A DNA stretch of 64,000 bases from the NCBI GenBank assembly GCA_009829735.1, contig CM020620.1, positions 23,968,020 to 24,032,019 of the forward strand. The letters run 5' to 3'. The notes under the pieces are model-generated. The model searched no databases. It was given only the letters and a program-made list of their open reading frames with translations, and had not been told where the DNA came from. The position numbers were made by a program, and so were the translations under genes. Each line of letters opens with the position of its first letter. Positions within the stretch are counted from its first letter, which is position 1. Below are positions 1 through 10,705 of this stretch, one piece after another. This stretch comes from Pyropia yezoensis (taxonomy: Eukaryota > Rhodophyta > Bangiophyceae > Bangiales > Bangiaceae).

Positions 1-2150
1 CTCGAAGGCGCGCCGAGCCCACCGCCCGGCCGGCGCGGCCGCCACGGCCGCGGGCAGCCACCGCCGCCGCCGCCGCCGGGGGGCCGCTGGGCCCCCCCTG
101 CCCGCCCACCGGGGCGGTGCCGACGCCGCCGCCCGTGCCAGCGGGCCAGCACCGGCCGGTGGCGGCCGCGGAGCAAGACGGGCCCGGCGGGGGCAAACGC
201 GGGGCTGGCCATGACGTGGCGCGTCAGTGTGCGGAGCATGGGCGGCCGCGGGTGGGCCGGGGAGGGGGGGCGGGGTGGATGGATGGATGTGTTGGTGGTG
301 AGACGGAGAGGTGGTTGGAGAGGGGCCCCTGGGGGGGAGGGGGCGCACGGGAACAAGAAAGAAGACGGCCGACAGGGAGAGGCCGCTCAAGCTGGAATCG
401 GTCTGAGGCGGCCCACCTTCACCTCGCTCTCCTCATGCACATTGTGCCGCTTGCCCGCCGCCTTGACGCAAACATCGCCGCGACAGCTCTACCCTCGCCG
501 CATCACAGCAACAGCACTGCCAGCATCACAACCCCCTCGGACACGCCATCGACGCAGCCCCGCACCAAGACACCCACCCCCTCGGACTCTCCAACAACGC
601 AACAGGACGTCCTCCCCCTCGGATCACTCCACCCCCCAGCTGGCCACCCGGTCTCATGGCCCACCCTTCACCCCGCAACCGGACCCCATCCCACCTCCCC
701 AATACCGCGTCCCCTGGCGGTCCCGTAGCCGCGCCCCCCCGACCGGCCTCTTGTCCTCCGCCCTATCAAGTTTTATCCACCCGCTCCCCACAACCCCTGG
801 CAGCCTCTTCTGCCCCACGTCCCGGCCAGCCTCGCTTCCAACCCCCCCCCGGCTGGCCTTTTCGACCCCCCCCCACGCCCGTCCTCCACTTCCTCGACAG
901 CCTCCACACTGCCCTCACCCGGCCAGCCTCGCTTACCACCACTCCCCGGCTGGCCTCCCGCTCATGTAACCCCGCACGTCCACCACCCACAAAGTTAGTA
1001 GGTCGCACGACAGCCGGCCCCGCCCACACGCCGCCGCCAAGTCTCAAAAGATGACGGAAGGGACGGGGGCGGCAGAATGCGGTTAGCGGTGGCGGTGGCG
1101 TAGTGGTGCGGTGGGGGTGTGGTGATGGTGTGGTGGTGGTGGGTGTAGGATGGCGTGGTGGTGTTGTGTGTGGGATGGGGTGGTCCGTCGGTGGGGGGGC
1201 GACCGGTGGTGGTGGTTGAACATTGCCGCCGGCCGCCCAAGGTGAGGGCGCGGCCAGCTTGTGTTGGGCGGCCGCGGCAAGCAAACCCCCCTTCTCTCTC
1301 CGCGCCCCCCCGGCCGCGGGCTGTCCCCCGCCGCCACAGCCCCCGCGCCACAGCCCACGATAGGCAGTCTGGAAACGCCTCCGCCGTCAGGCCGCCAACG
1401 CGCGAGGTGGGCGGAGCGACGGCAGCAGCCCGCCCGCCCGTGAGCGCCCGGCTGCCGTCGTTTGCCGTCCCTGTCCGCGGTCGGCACCGCGTGCAGGGAG
1501 GGCGGCACCCACTGTGCCTGCGGCATGGAGTGGGGAGGCCGCGCGCGCGCCCGCCGCCGGAGCTCCGACCCCCTTTGGGGAGGAACGGAAGGGCGGGAGA
1601 TGCCGTCCTCCCCTGCGGGGGCGGGAAAGTAGATATGGCAGCGGCTTCGGCCATTGCAGCCGCCCGCCGCCGCCGCCCCTTCACTCCCGCCCTTGAATAC
1701 ACGTCACACTCCGGCAGGGCACAGCTGCTGGGTGCCCGTTTGGTGGCCGCAGCGCTCCATGAAGGTGAGGAAGACCGCAGATGGCGAGACTAGCCAAGCC
1801 AAGGGGTGTGGTTGTGCCCGCCAAGCTGCGTTACATTGGCGCGTGAGGCCCCCGTCGCGGGGAATGGGGGGAGGGGGAGGAGGGCTGTGCGGGTGTGACG
1901 AAGTCACGGCCGTCGCTGCCGCCGCGCACCCTGTGCGCACACGAGGTGGTGGCGGAAGGGGGCGACTGGCGACGGCGGCTCCCGGGAGCGGGGATCCCCG
2001 CGTCAGCACCCGCCACGAGCGCCGTGCCTCGACGCCAGCCTGCTGCGCGTGGCACCCCTCCCCCCCCCCACCGCCTGAGTCCCTTGCCGCCGTGTAACGG
2101 GGGGGCGAGGGCAGGCGGCGACGGCGGGCCCGGCGTGATCCCACTTATTC
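1..2150. other. GC-rich stretch with no supported gene
   Basis: Both strands are open over long distances, but the translations are only Pro/Arg/Gly/Ala-rich composition products with no recognisable domain. About 1080-1220 is a GTG/GGTGGT-rich simple stretch. I see no start context, splice signals or RNA gene that I can support. Confidence 0.5.
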
Positions 2151-2154
2151 GCCA

Positions 2155-3255
2155 GGAACGTGGGTGCGCCGCCAGGAGATGAGGGGCGCCGCCATGAGGG
2201 TAAAGGTGCCACCAGGAGAATGGGAGCGCGGCCAGGAGGGTGGGCGCCACCAGGATACGGGGGGAGGCGCGAGGAGGGGGGGAGCGCTGCCAGGAGGGTG
2301 GGGGCGCCGCCAAGAAGGAGAGAGGGCCGCTAGGAGAGTGGGGGCGCCGCCAGGAGGGGGGGAGCTCCACCAGGAGGCGCGGGGCACCGTCAGAAGGGTG
2401 AGGGCGCGCCAGGAGGGTGGGGGCGCGCCAGGAGACTGGGGGCACCGCCAGGAGGGGGGGGGCACTGCCAGTAGAAAAAGGGCGCCGCAAGGACGGAAGG
2501 AGCGCCGCCAGGAGATAGGGAGCGCCGCCAGGAGGGTGGGAGCGCCCCCAGGACGGGAGCGGGCACCGTCAGGACGGTGAAGGCGCCGCCAGGAGAGGGA
2601 GGGCGCCACCAGGAGCGGGAGGACACGACCAGGAGGGGGGGAGCGCCGACAGGAAGGTGGGCCCGCCACCCCGAGACGGGGGGAGCCGCCAGAACGGTGG
2701 GGGCGACGCCAAGAAGGTGAGAGCGCCGCTAGGAGAGTGGGGGCGCCGCCAGGAGGGGGGGGGCACCGCCAGGACGGTGGGGGCGACGCCAAGAAGGTGA
2801 GAGCGCCGCTAGGAGAGTGAAGGCGCCGCCAGGAGGGGGAGGGCGCCACCAGGAGCGGGAGGACACGACCAGGAGGGGGGGAGCGCCGACAGGAGGGTGG
2901 GCCCGCCACCCCGAGATGGGGGGAGCCGCTAGAAGGGGGGCGACGCCAAGACGGTGAGAGCGCCGCTAGGAGAGTGGGGGCGCCGCCAGGAGGGGGGGGG
3001 CACCGCCAGGAGGCGGGGGGCACCGCCAGGAGGGTGAGGGCGACGCCAAGGTGAGAGCGCCGCTAGGGGAGTGGGGGCGCCGCCAGGAGGGGGGGGGCTC
3101 CACCAGGAGGAGGGGTGCACCGCCAGGAGGGTAGGGGCGCCGCCAGGGAGCGTGGGGGCACCGCCAGGAGAGGGAGGGCACCACCAGAAGAGGGGGCGAG
3201 TCGCCAGGAGGGCGGGGGGCGCCACCAGGAGACGGGAGGCTCCGCCAGGAGGGGG
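2155..3255. repeat. GC-rich minisatellite, about 18-bp unit, with higher-order repeats
   Basis: The stretch is a long tandem array of an imperfect unit of about 18 bp, of the form GGGCGCCGCCAGGAGGGT, repeated some 60 times with point variants such as CACCGCCAGGAG, GACGCCAAGAAG and GCCGCTAGGAGA. A longer block recurs: the segment starting GTGAAGGCGCCGCCAGGAG at about 2577 reappears at about 2817. This implies a higher-order period near 240 bp. Because the unit length is a multiple of three, the array is open in several frames and yields spurious (S/P)WRRPPSPGGAP-type translations on the minus strand. Units are adjacent with no spacers, so it is not a CRISPR array. Confidence 0.9.
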
Positions 3256-4072
3256 GGGGGTCCGATGCAGGATTCAGCGTTCGACTCAAAATGCATCGTT
3301 CGAACCAAGAGCATACTGAAGCAGCCTAGTGTAAAGCCGACCCCGTGGGTCCCCGCCGCCCGGCTCGTTGGTTGGGAATGGTGGGGGGGGGCCGGCCAGG
3401 GCCGGCCCCACCCCGCGAGGAGTCCGCGTGGGGCGTGTGCGGCGGCCAGTAGTCGGGGGGGTGTGGATGCGAGCCGGCGCCGCCGACGCTGCGGCGTGGG
3501 TCGACGCGCAGCGACCCGGTGGGGTGTGCATTGCAGGCATGTGAAACTAGCTATGTGGGGGAGGGTGGGTGGCAGGGGGGAGCACGCCGCCGCTGTGTCC
3601 CCAGCAGAGGTCGGGGGCAGGCGAAAAAAAGAGACCGCGGCACGCGCCAAGGGCGAGGGAGCGAGCGAAAAAGGGAAAAAAAAAAAAAAGACACCAGGAC
3701 CAGTGGAGAGCAGGTCGGCAGGCCGGCGGGCTGTGCTCAGGGGAAAAGAGAGGAAGAGCAAAGAAAATAAACACTCGACGCGCAGGCCACAACGCCTCTC
3801 TCCCGCCCGGCCGTAGCCCTCCCCCACGCCGGGGTGGCCACCAAAAACAACAGCAGAAGACAAAAGAAGAGACACACGCGCACATACACGCGCACTGGGG
3901 CAAGCTACCTACGCACCGAGAAATTCGACGGGCGCGCAACAGGCCCGGGGAGAACCCCCCCCACCCCCCTCCCGCAGCAGCGTAGAGACCGCCGCAATCT
4001 ACCAACCACCACAAGCTGCGCTGGGACCACCAACCGATAGTTAAAAAGGAAAAAAGAAACAACAACAAACGT

Positions 4073-4128
4073 CACACACACACAACGCAACACACACACA
4101 CACAACTCAACACACACACACACACACT
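4073..4128. repeat. (CA)n microsatellite
   Basis: Interrupted run of CA dinucleotides broken by AACGCAA and AACTCAA. It lies about 600 bp beyond the stop codon of the minus-strand Pumilio gene. Confidence 0.9.
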
Positions 4129-4429
4129 GGACACTGTATACCAGCCAGTCAGACTGGGAGAATGTACAAGGCCGTCGGCACCGTGCGCCGCGCCCCGACA
4201 CGGGCCGAGAGGTCGGACTTCCACGGCCAACACACGACACAAGACGGGCCGTCCCATCGCAACAGTCGGCGGCCGCAACGGCGGCCGCCCCGCAGCAAAG
4301 AAAAAATACACATGGACGGGATGAGAGGAGCCGACGAAATGCGCGGCGGCCGCAGACTGCAGGTTCAGTACAGTCCTGCCACCACACGACGGCGCCATCG
4401 TCTGCGCGAGACAAGCTGAGCCAGACACC

Positions 4430-4534
4430 CAGCAGCAGCCGCAGCCACGGCAGCAGCAAAGGCAGCGGCAGCCACAGCAAAGGCAGCAACAGCACCGTCA
4501 TCTGCAGCAGCATCGCTTAGCAGCAGCCAAGCAG
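4430..4534. repeat. CAG/GCA-rich imperfect trinucleotide stretch
   Basis: Imperfect CAG/GCA repeats (CAGCAGCAGCCGCAG, GGCAGCAGCAAAGG and similar). They lie about 170-270 bp past the Pumilio stop codon, so they probably fall in its 3' UTR or just beyond. Confidence 0.7.
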
Positions 4535-4703
4535 GGGCACCTTATCGAAACCAGCAGCTCTCCCATAAGTGAGAGATCCGCAGCCACCCCTTAAGAACAT
4601 TGCCCCCAAGGTCAAGGGTTCATCCACCTCGCCACGCAAGCACACAACACTGCACCGGGGGGGGGACAGGCACCCCCCCCCCCGACAGTCCTGCTACTCA
4701 TCA

Positions 4704-7700
4704 TCAATAGTAAGACGGCACGCCGTGACCGCCCCGTCCCTCACCCAGGCGCGAACCCATAGGCGGGAGCCCCGACCCCCCCCCCCCAGACGATGCCAGC
4801 GCCGCTGGCGGCGCGCGATTGGGGGCATGCACCCCCGCCCCGCCGCCACCGCCCCCAGCACCACCGCCACCGCCGCCGCCACCACCTCCACTCCCGCAAC
4901 CGCCGCTGCCACCGCCGCCGCTGCCAGACAGCCCACCCGGGATAGACGAGTCTAGCCGTGCCAAGATGTGCTTGCCGTATGAGTACTTCTTGATGACCGC
5001 CACCTGCGAGCGGAGTACCTCGACCACCCGCGCCCGTTGCGCGGGCGCAGCCACATCCAGCACCCGCTGCGCAACAAAGTTACCAAACGGATGACGCACC
5101 AGTTGATGAAACGCGCTGCCGACGCCACCGTCACCACCACCACCACCACCACTGCCGCCACCACCACCGCCCGACCCTGGGTGCGCCCCGTCAGCATCAA
5201 GCAACGCCGTGACGAGCGTGGCGCGCCCCGCAACCGATCCATGTTGCAGGCACCGTTCCACCACGTTGGATGCAAACTTGTGCATGGAGAGGGCCACCAC
5301 ATCGGCGACCACCACTTGGATGACCGCCGCTCGCTCCACTTCCGAACCGTGTTCCACAATGTGACTGCACACATAGTTGCCGTACTGGTCGCGAATCAGT
5401 GAACCCAGCGACGACATGATCTCCCCCATGACTGGCGCCTTCTGGGCGGGGGACCCCCGCTCCAGGAGCCGCTGCACCACACGGCAGCCGTACGAGTGCT
5501 CAGCGAGCGCAACCGCCTGGCCAGCCACTGCTTCAGCAATGAACTGGACGCCGGCGGGGGGCACCAGCTCAACGCACTTTTGGACGACGTGGTTCCCATT
5601 CTGGTCGCGAATGCACTTGGTCACGTGGCCGTCCAGCTCGCGGACGAGCGCAACGCGCACGCCCGGGGGGACCACCTCGAGCGCCTTTTGAACGACCCGG
5701 CAACCATACATATGCAGCGAGAGGGTGAGCATCCGACCACGGAGCTCAGAGGCCAGCGCCGCCACAGCGCCAGGCGAGCCATACTCCAGCTGCCGCTGCA
5801 CGCAGTAGTTGCCAAAAACGTCGGTCATCAGGCGGGGCGCGTCGGCAAGGCTTTCAGCCAACACCATTTCTGCCTCGGCGGCAGATGCGCCTTCTAACTG
5901 CTGCTGAATAAAACGGCTACCGTGCTGGTCGGTCGCGAACTCGACAATGTGGCCTCGCAATTCGGCGAGGGACCACTCGCGCGGTACAGCAGCAACGCCG
6001 CCACCACCCCCACCGCCGCCGCCACCGTATGGGGAGCCGCCGCCTCCGCCACTGCCGCCACCGCCGCCGCCGGGCATTCCCGCATCTCCGCTACCGCTGC
6101 TGAGAAGGTCCGGATCCCCTCCCCGCACAACGGAGAGAGAAGTCGTGCGGAATTCCTCCAGCAGAGCGCTCCGCGCATGACCGCTGCTGTCCACACCCAC
6201 CCCTGGCGGCAGGCCGTTGCCACCAAACACGTGGCTCCCATCATCTGCGCCTAAGAGGCCGTTGCCGTGAGCACTGCCCGCAACGGTATGCACGCCACCA
6301 CGGCTGCCGACCCCGCTGCCGCCAACGCCGCCACCAACGCCGCCACCACCGCCACCGCCACCACTACCGCCGCCACTGCCGCCGCCACCGCGACGACTCC
6401 GCCCGCCACGCTTGTTGCCTTGGTGGGGGGAGCCGCCACCACCACTACCTCCACTCCCACCCGAGTGCACACCACCTACCCCCCCACCAACGGTTGTGTC
6501 GCTTGAAGACTTCCTTGCGCCCCCGCGGCCGGCCGTCGCTGCACCCCCACCATGCGAGCGACCGTGGTCCCCGACTGGCAGGGCCGAGCTGGCATGATGA
6601 TGGCCACCCACACCACCAAGACCATAGCGATCAGGCGGCACGTAGCCGCCGTAGGATGCCACCGCCGGCATGCCAAGAGCGCCCACCCCTCCCAGCGGCA
6701 TATGGCCGTGCGGCCCGCCCCCGGTGCCGTCGATATACGGTCCGTTGCCGACAACCAAACCGCCACCGACGCCGACGCCACCCGGAAGGCCCACCCCGGC
6801 CGAGGCCAGCTGCCAAGGGTGAACGGGAAGGCCACTGCCAGGGGGCGGCGGGGGTGGAGGCGGCGGAAGCGGCAGCTGCGGCAACCCGTAGGGTGGACTC
6901 CCGCTGATCCCTACCTGGTTGGCGTGAGCATGTGCGTGCACCGCCTGTGCCGCTGCCGCCGCATTGACGGCAGCCATCTGAGCTAGGTAAATCTGCTGGG
7001 TATTGAGGAAGGCAGCCATCTGCATGTTGAGCGTCTTCATGCTGTCCACAGACATGGACGCTGCCGCCGCGGCCGCCGCCGCGCTGACCGCATTGTGCGG
7101 GCCAGCGCTACCGCCAGCAAGGGATAGGTCTACACCGGGCCCCGCGGCAGCAGCGGCCGCCAATGCGGCCAACGCAGCTGGATCCAGCCCGCCGCCCATG
7201 CTGGCCATAGTGTTGGCTGCCACGCCTAGGTCGGCACGCGGCATGGCTGGGACGCCAGCCGCCCCCCCAGGCGACGCCGGTGACTGCTCACCCGACTGGC
7301 TGACCGGCAGCGACAGTCGCGGCGACGGCGATGACACAGCTGCTGCCGACTCTGCAGCCACCGCTGTTGCCGCCGCCTGCGCAGCCGCTTGCAGCGCGGT
7401 CGCCGCCTGTACCGCGGTAGCTGCCTCCTGGCTGTACATGCCGTCAAAGCACACGCCCGGCGCAGCAGGTGGAAAATGCGCGGCGCTGACCACCGACGGC
7501 GTCTGGGAGCGCGAGGTGGACACGCTCGCCGCGGCGGCCCCCCGCGGGTCGGTGGTGGTCGCGTCGGTCGGCCCGCCGACCGCTGCAGCTGCCGCCGCAG
7601 CTACTGCAGCCGCGGTCGCCGCCGCTCCTGCAGGCGTGACCGTCGTGGATGAGGCGGACGAAGACAGGCTAAGAGACGGCGATGCCCTAGGCAAACCGCC

Positions 7701-9518
7701 GCCGGGCGCCAGAGGCGACGCGGCCAAGGGCGACACCGCCAGAGGTGACATGGCAAGAGGAGACTGTGAGGCGCGACGGCGACCTCGTTCGGTCGCCCGC
7801 GGCACGTCGACGTCAGGACACCCTGCAGATGTAACGGCGCGTACGCCCGACGGGAACGCGCCCGTCGTCGCCCCCTCTGCCGCCCATACTATCCCGCCGC
7901 TGTTGCCGCCGCCGCCGCCGCCGCGGTGGATGGCAGCAGCCGCAGCGGCCGCGGCGGCCAGCCCCCCTCCGCGGGGGCTGGCCACCGCCGGCGGTGGCGG
8001 CAACGCTATCCCGTCCGTAGGCAGCGGCCCCAAGCGCAGCTCCGTCGACGCGGCCGCTGTGATCGCCGCCACGTCCAGATCTTCGGCGCTGTACGCAGGA
8101 CCACCCATAGCGGCGCCCACCTCGGCTGCGGACGCTGTCGCCACGACAGGCGCCGGCGCAAAAAGCCGCGGCTGCGGGGACGTACGGCCAGCGCCGGCAG
8201 ATCCCCCGAAGTAACGACGACCACCCGGCCCGACCGACGCGGTGGGTCCGTCAAGCCCCTGGCCCGCCCGCCCCCGTCCCCCCCCTGCCACAAGCGTGGA
8301 TCGCGTAGACCGGCGGGGCACGGGCGCGCCTGTGGGCACGCCGGCGGGCGCGTCCGTCGGCACGCCCCCCCCCCCGCCCGCAGCGCCGCAGACGCCCCGG
8401 CCGTGGCCACCCCCTGATGGCCCGCCGTCGGCCGTCGCGGCCGTCACCGCCGCGGCGGCCTGCCTTAGCGCCATCGCTTCAGCCGCGGCGGGCGTCAGTG
8501 CATGCGGCGCCGCCCGCGGCGCGGGGATGCCCTGCCGAAACCCAGACAGGATGGGCGACGGGGTGCGCGGGAAGTCCTCCTGGATGCGGTCGACGACCGA
8601 CTTGGGCCACGGGTGCGGCCGCCGGCGGTCGGTGGGGCCGCCGTCGCCGCCGGCGCCACTGGAAGTGGCGCTGGGGCCGTCCCGAGCACCGCGGGTCCGG
8701 AGAATGGCCGACAGCTCCGCGTCCGCCGCTGACGCGCGGGGCGCCGGCAGGGCAGAACCGCCGCCACCGCCGCCACCGCCACCGCCGCCGCCATCCACGA
8801 CGCCACGGGAGCGCTGGTCGCCAATCGCGCCCGGCGTGCACGGGCGCGGGGCGAGCAAGCCCGGCGGGGGGCGCCCCGTCGGGACGCCCCTCCCCAACGC
8901 GCCACCACAGCGGCCGCCGCCACTGCCACCGCCGCTACCACGGCCGCCGCCGCTGCCGATGCTGCCGCCTCGGCTGTGGCCACTGACGCTTGCTGCAGCC
9001 AATCGGTATTCCGCGACGGAGCGGATGGGCTTGGGCAGCCGCGGGTTGCCAGCCGCCTTGTAGTAGGCTAGATACGCAGCGTCAGCGCGCGGGTCATCGG
9101 GGTCCACCGGCCCACCGTCGAGGTCGGCCATCCAGCCGCCGCCGCCCGCTTGGTCCCCGCCCAGTGACCAAGGCAGGCGCGCCATTGAGCCACCCCCCGC
9201 GGGCAACGGCACCGCGCGCCCGCCCGGACGGTCCGCGGTGGCAACGCCGCCAACGGCGGCCGCCCCACCCCCGCCCCCCCCAGACGGGGGCCAGCCGAGG
9301 CCGCCGCTGGCGCCGCTAAACACGCTCCCCAGTAGCCCATCGATCAGCGTCGGCGGTGCCGATGCGGGCCGCGCAATTGGCATCGTCCCGCCCGCCGCAG
9401 CGGCCGCGGCAGCAGCAGCGGCGGCAGTGGCGGTGGCGGTGTAGGCGGCTGTCGACGGGGCGCGGGGGGCGGGGCCCCCGGCGCCGGTGCCGGCGCCCCG
9501 TCCCCCGCCCGACGCCAT
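4704..9518 (-). CDS. Pumilio/PUF-family RNA-binding protein
   Basis: A 1604-residue protein that by family should bind UGUA-type elements in mRNA 3' UTRs in the cytoplasm and repress translation or promote decay. The long N-terminal part (residues 1 to about 1175) is low complexity: Gly, Ala, Pro and Ser runs with a Met/Gln-rich patch. The C-terminal PUM homology domain spans about 1180-1524. Eight PUF repeats can be read by their RNA-contact helices: GSRFIQQ, GNYCVQR, GCRVVQK, GNHVVQK, GCRVVQR, GNYVCSH, ASNVVER and GNFVAQR. These match the canonical Pumilio order except repeat 6, where the usual Gln is Ser (residue 1385). A Gly-rich insert sits between repeats 7 and 8. The ATG at 9518 starts MASGGGRG and gives one uninterrupted frame ending in TGA. 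The family is certain; the length of the disordered part is unusual, and introns inside the Gly tracts cannot be excluded. Confidence 0.95.
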   Translation of the reverse strand: MASGGGRGAGTGAGGPAPRAPSTAAYTATATAAAAAAAAAAAGGTMPIARPASAPPTLIDGLLGSVFSGASGGLGWPPSGGGGGGAAAVGGVATADRPGGRAVPLPAGGGSMARLPWSLGGDQAGGGGWMADLDGGPVDPDDPRADAAYLAYYKAAGNPRLPKPIRSVAEYRLAAASVSGHSRGGSIGSGGGRGSGGGSGGGRCGGALGRGVPTGRPPPGLLAPRPCTPGAIGDQRSRGVVDGGGGGGGGGGGGSALPAPRASAADAELSAILRTRGARDGPSATSSGAGGDGGPTDRRRPHPWPKSVVDRIQEDFPRTPSPILSGFRQGIPAPRAAPHALTPAAAEAMALRQAAAAVTAATADGGPSGGGHGRGVCGAAGGGGGVPTDAPAGVPTGAPVPRRSTRSTLVAGGGRGRAGQGLDGPTASVGPGGRRYFGGSAGAGRTSPQPRLFAPAPVVATASAAEVGAAMGGPAYSAEDLDVAAITAAASTELRLGPLPTDGIALPPPPAVASPRGGGLAAAAAAAAAIHRGGGGGGNSGGIVWAAEGATTGAFPSGVRAVTSAGCPDVDVPRATERGRRRASQSPLAMSPLAVSPLAASPLAPGGGLPRASPSLSLSSSASSTTVTPAGAAATAAAVAAAAAAAVGGPTDATTTDPRGAAAASVSTSRSQTPSVVSAAHFPPAAPGVCFDGMYSQEAATAVQAATALQAAAQAAATAVAAESAAAVSSPSPRLSLPVSQSGEQSPASPGGAAGVPAMPRADLGVAANTMASMGGGLDPAALAALAAAAAAGPGVDLSLAGGSAGPHNAVSAAAAAAAASMSVDSMKTLNMQMAAFLNTQQIYLAQMAAVNAAAAAQAVHAHAHANQVGISGSPPYGLPQLPLPPPPPPPPPGSGLPVHPWQLASAGVGLPGGVGVGGGLVVGNGPYIDGTGGGPHGHMPLGGVGALGMPAVASYGGYVPPDRYGLGGVGGHHHASSALPVGDHGRSHGGGAATAGRGGARKSSSDTTVGGGVGGVHSGGSGGSGGGGSPHQGNKRGGRSRRGGGGSGGGSGGGGGGGGVGGGVGGSGVGSRGGVHTVAGSAHGNGLLGADDGSHVFGGNGLPPGVGVDSSGHARSALLEEFRTTSLSVVRGGDPDLLSSGSGDAGMPGGGGGGSGGGGGSPYGGGGGGGGGGVAAVPREWSLAELRGHIVEFATDQHGSRFIQQQLEGASAAEAEMVLAESLADAPRLMTDVFGNYCVQRQLEYGSPGAVAALASELRGRMLTLSLHMYGCRVVQKALEVVPPGVRVALVRELDGHVTKCIRDQNGNHVVQKCVELVPPAGVQFIAEAVAGQAVALAEHSYGCRVVQRLLERGSPAQKAPVMGEIMSSLGSLIRDQYGNYVCSHIVEHGSEVERAAVIQVVVADVVALSMHKFASNVVERCLQHGSVAGRATLVTALLDADGAHPGSGGGGGGSGGGGGGDGGVGSAFHQLVRHPFGNFVAQRVLDVAAPAQRARVVEVLRSQVAVIKKYSYGKHILARLDSSIPGGLSGSGGGGSGGCGSGGGGGGGGGGAGGGGGGAGVHAPNRAPPAALASSGGGGSGLPPMGSRLGEGRGGHGVPSYY

Positions 9519-10705
9519 ACCCCCCGCCCCACCGCCCGCGTCAATGGCACCTCAGCGGCTAGGGGAGTGCCGGCGATCGGCCGAGACGACGGGCCGACCA
9601 CGGCAATGCGGGTCGCACAGGCCACAGCCCCACCGTCGGCTATGGCCGCCCTCGTGCCGCCCTTGCGCCAGACGGGCGTGGTGGCCCACCACGGGCGTGC
9701 CGTGCGGGCAGTCGCCAAAGTGGTGGACTACCACTCACAAGACGGTGCGCGACCTCGCCGCCACGCCCCCCCCCCCCGCTTGCCGCCCCCTCACCCCCCC
9801 CCCACCCCTCCGCCGGCTTTCACAATGCCGGCCGTAGCGGTGGCGGTGCCGGCGAGGCGGCCGCTGCGGGCAATGGCAACGTGCCGCCGACGGAGGGCCC
9901 TCGGACGGGGGAGGGGGAATGCGGCCGGGCGGCAACCGGCGGTGCTCGCCGCCACCGCCGCCACCGGCCGCGCCCAACCCCAGTCACTGCGGCAAACGCA
10001 GACGGGCGGTGAGTGGTGGTGCACCACCGTGGGGCGGTGCCCTCCTGCAAACGCTCGTAGCGCGCCCCACACGCCGGCGGCGGCGGCCGCGGCGGTCGGG
10101 GCGGCGGCGGCCGTGGTGGCGGCGGCCAAAGGGGAGGACCGCAAGGGCGGCCGCGCGGCGGGGGCCAGGCGACGGCTGCCACGGAAAGGGACCCCGCCGA
10201 GGACACCGTGAGGGGGGGGGTTGGGGGACCTGCTCGCTCCGCCAGATGCAGCCACGCGAGGCCCCCCAGAGGACCTCCGCCATTGCAATTGCAACGAGCA
10301 GACCAAGTGGGGCGGCAAATGGGGCCACCACCAGGCGGCGGATGCGGAGAGGAGGGGGGCGCCCACGGGCGTCCAGGTGCGTCTTGCTGGTTTCGAGGGG
10401 CAAAACCCAAGGTAGACGGCCGTGCCTGGCCCACCTTACAGTACGTGGCTGCAACTACGTGTGCACTTGTGGGATAAGGAGCAGATTGGCGGTGAGCTGG
10501 ACTGTTCGCCCGCAAGCCCTGAAGAATCTCCTCGACAGCGGCCGGAATCAGCGCTTGCGGGTATTTGTTATGTAGTCAGTACTAACGGGTGCTAACTCCG
10601 GTTAGTGGACGGCGCTATGTTTCGCGTTGGCCTAGTAGTAGAGGGTTGTCGGGATCCGGGCCGCTTGTCCGGTCCCCCCACGAAGATACGTACTCTGCAT
10701 GATCC
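9519..10705. other. Divergent intergenic region between Pumilio and TRAX genes
   Basis: About 1.2 kb separates two divergently transcribed genes and presumably contains both promoters. Long open frames here are Arg/Pro/Ala composition artefacts. The last 270 bp (about 10430-10700) are clearly less GC-rich and contain a TACTAAC motif. Confidence 0.5.
10580..10605 (+). promoter_or_regulatory. Possible 5'-UTR intron 3' end (TACTAAC branch motif plus TTAG)
   Basis: TACTAAC at 10580-10586 is followed by a possible acceptor ending TTAG at 10605, about 100 bp before the first ATG of the TRAX gene. It may be the end of a leader intron. I could not define a donor. Confidence 0.25.

Larger units (their letters stand above)
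3260..4703. other. Intergenic region downstream of the Pumilio gene
   Basis: No supported gene. It holds A-rich tracts (about 3668-3690), a CA-repeat (4073-4128) and a CAG/GCA-rich stretch (about 4430-4534). The part nearest 4703 is expected to include the 3' UTR of the minus-strand Pumilio gene. Confidence 0.5.

Noticed and set aside
2145-3225. Long minus-strand ORFs with SWRRPPSPGGAP repeats as a repeat protein
   Set aside because: They are translations of the minisatellite, open in several frames at once.
2155-3255. CRISPR-like array
   Set aside because: Units are about 18 bp, variable and directly adjacent without unique spacers, and the genome is eukaryotic.
3270-3320. tRNA-like GTTCGAAC/GTTCGACTC motifs
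   Set aside because: No acceptor stem or anticodon arm could be folded around them on either strand.
7003-8214. 403-codon plus-strand ORF inside the Pumilio gene
   Set aside because: Antisense shadow of the Ala/Gly-rich Pumilio N-terminus, with no domain.
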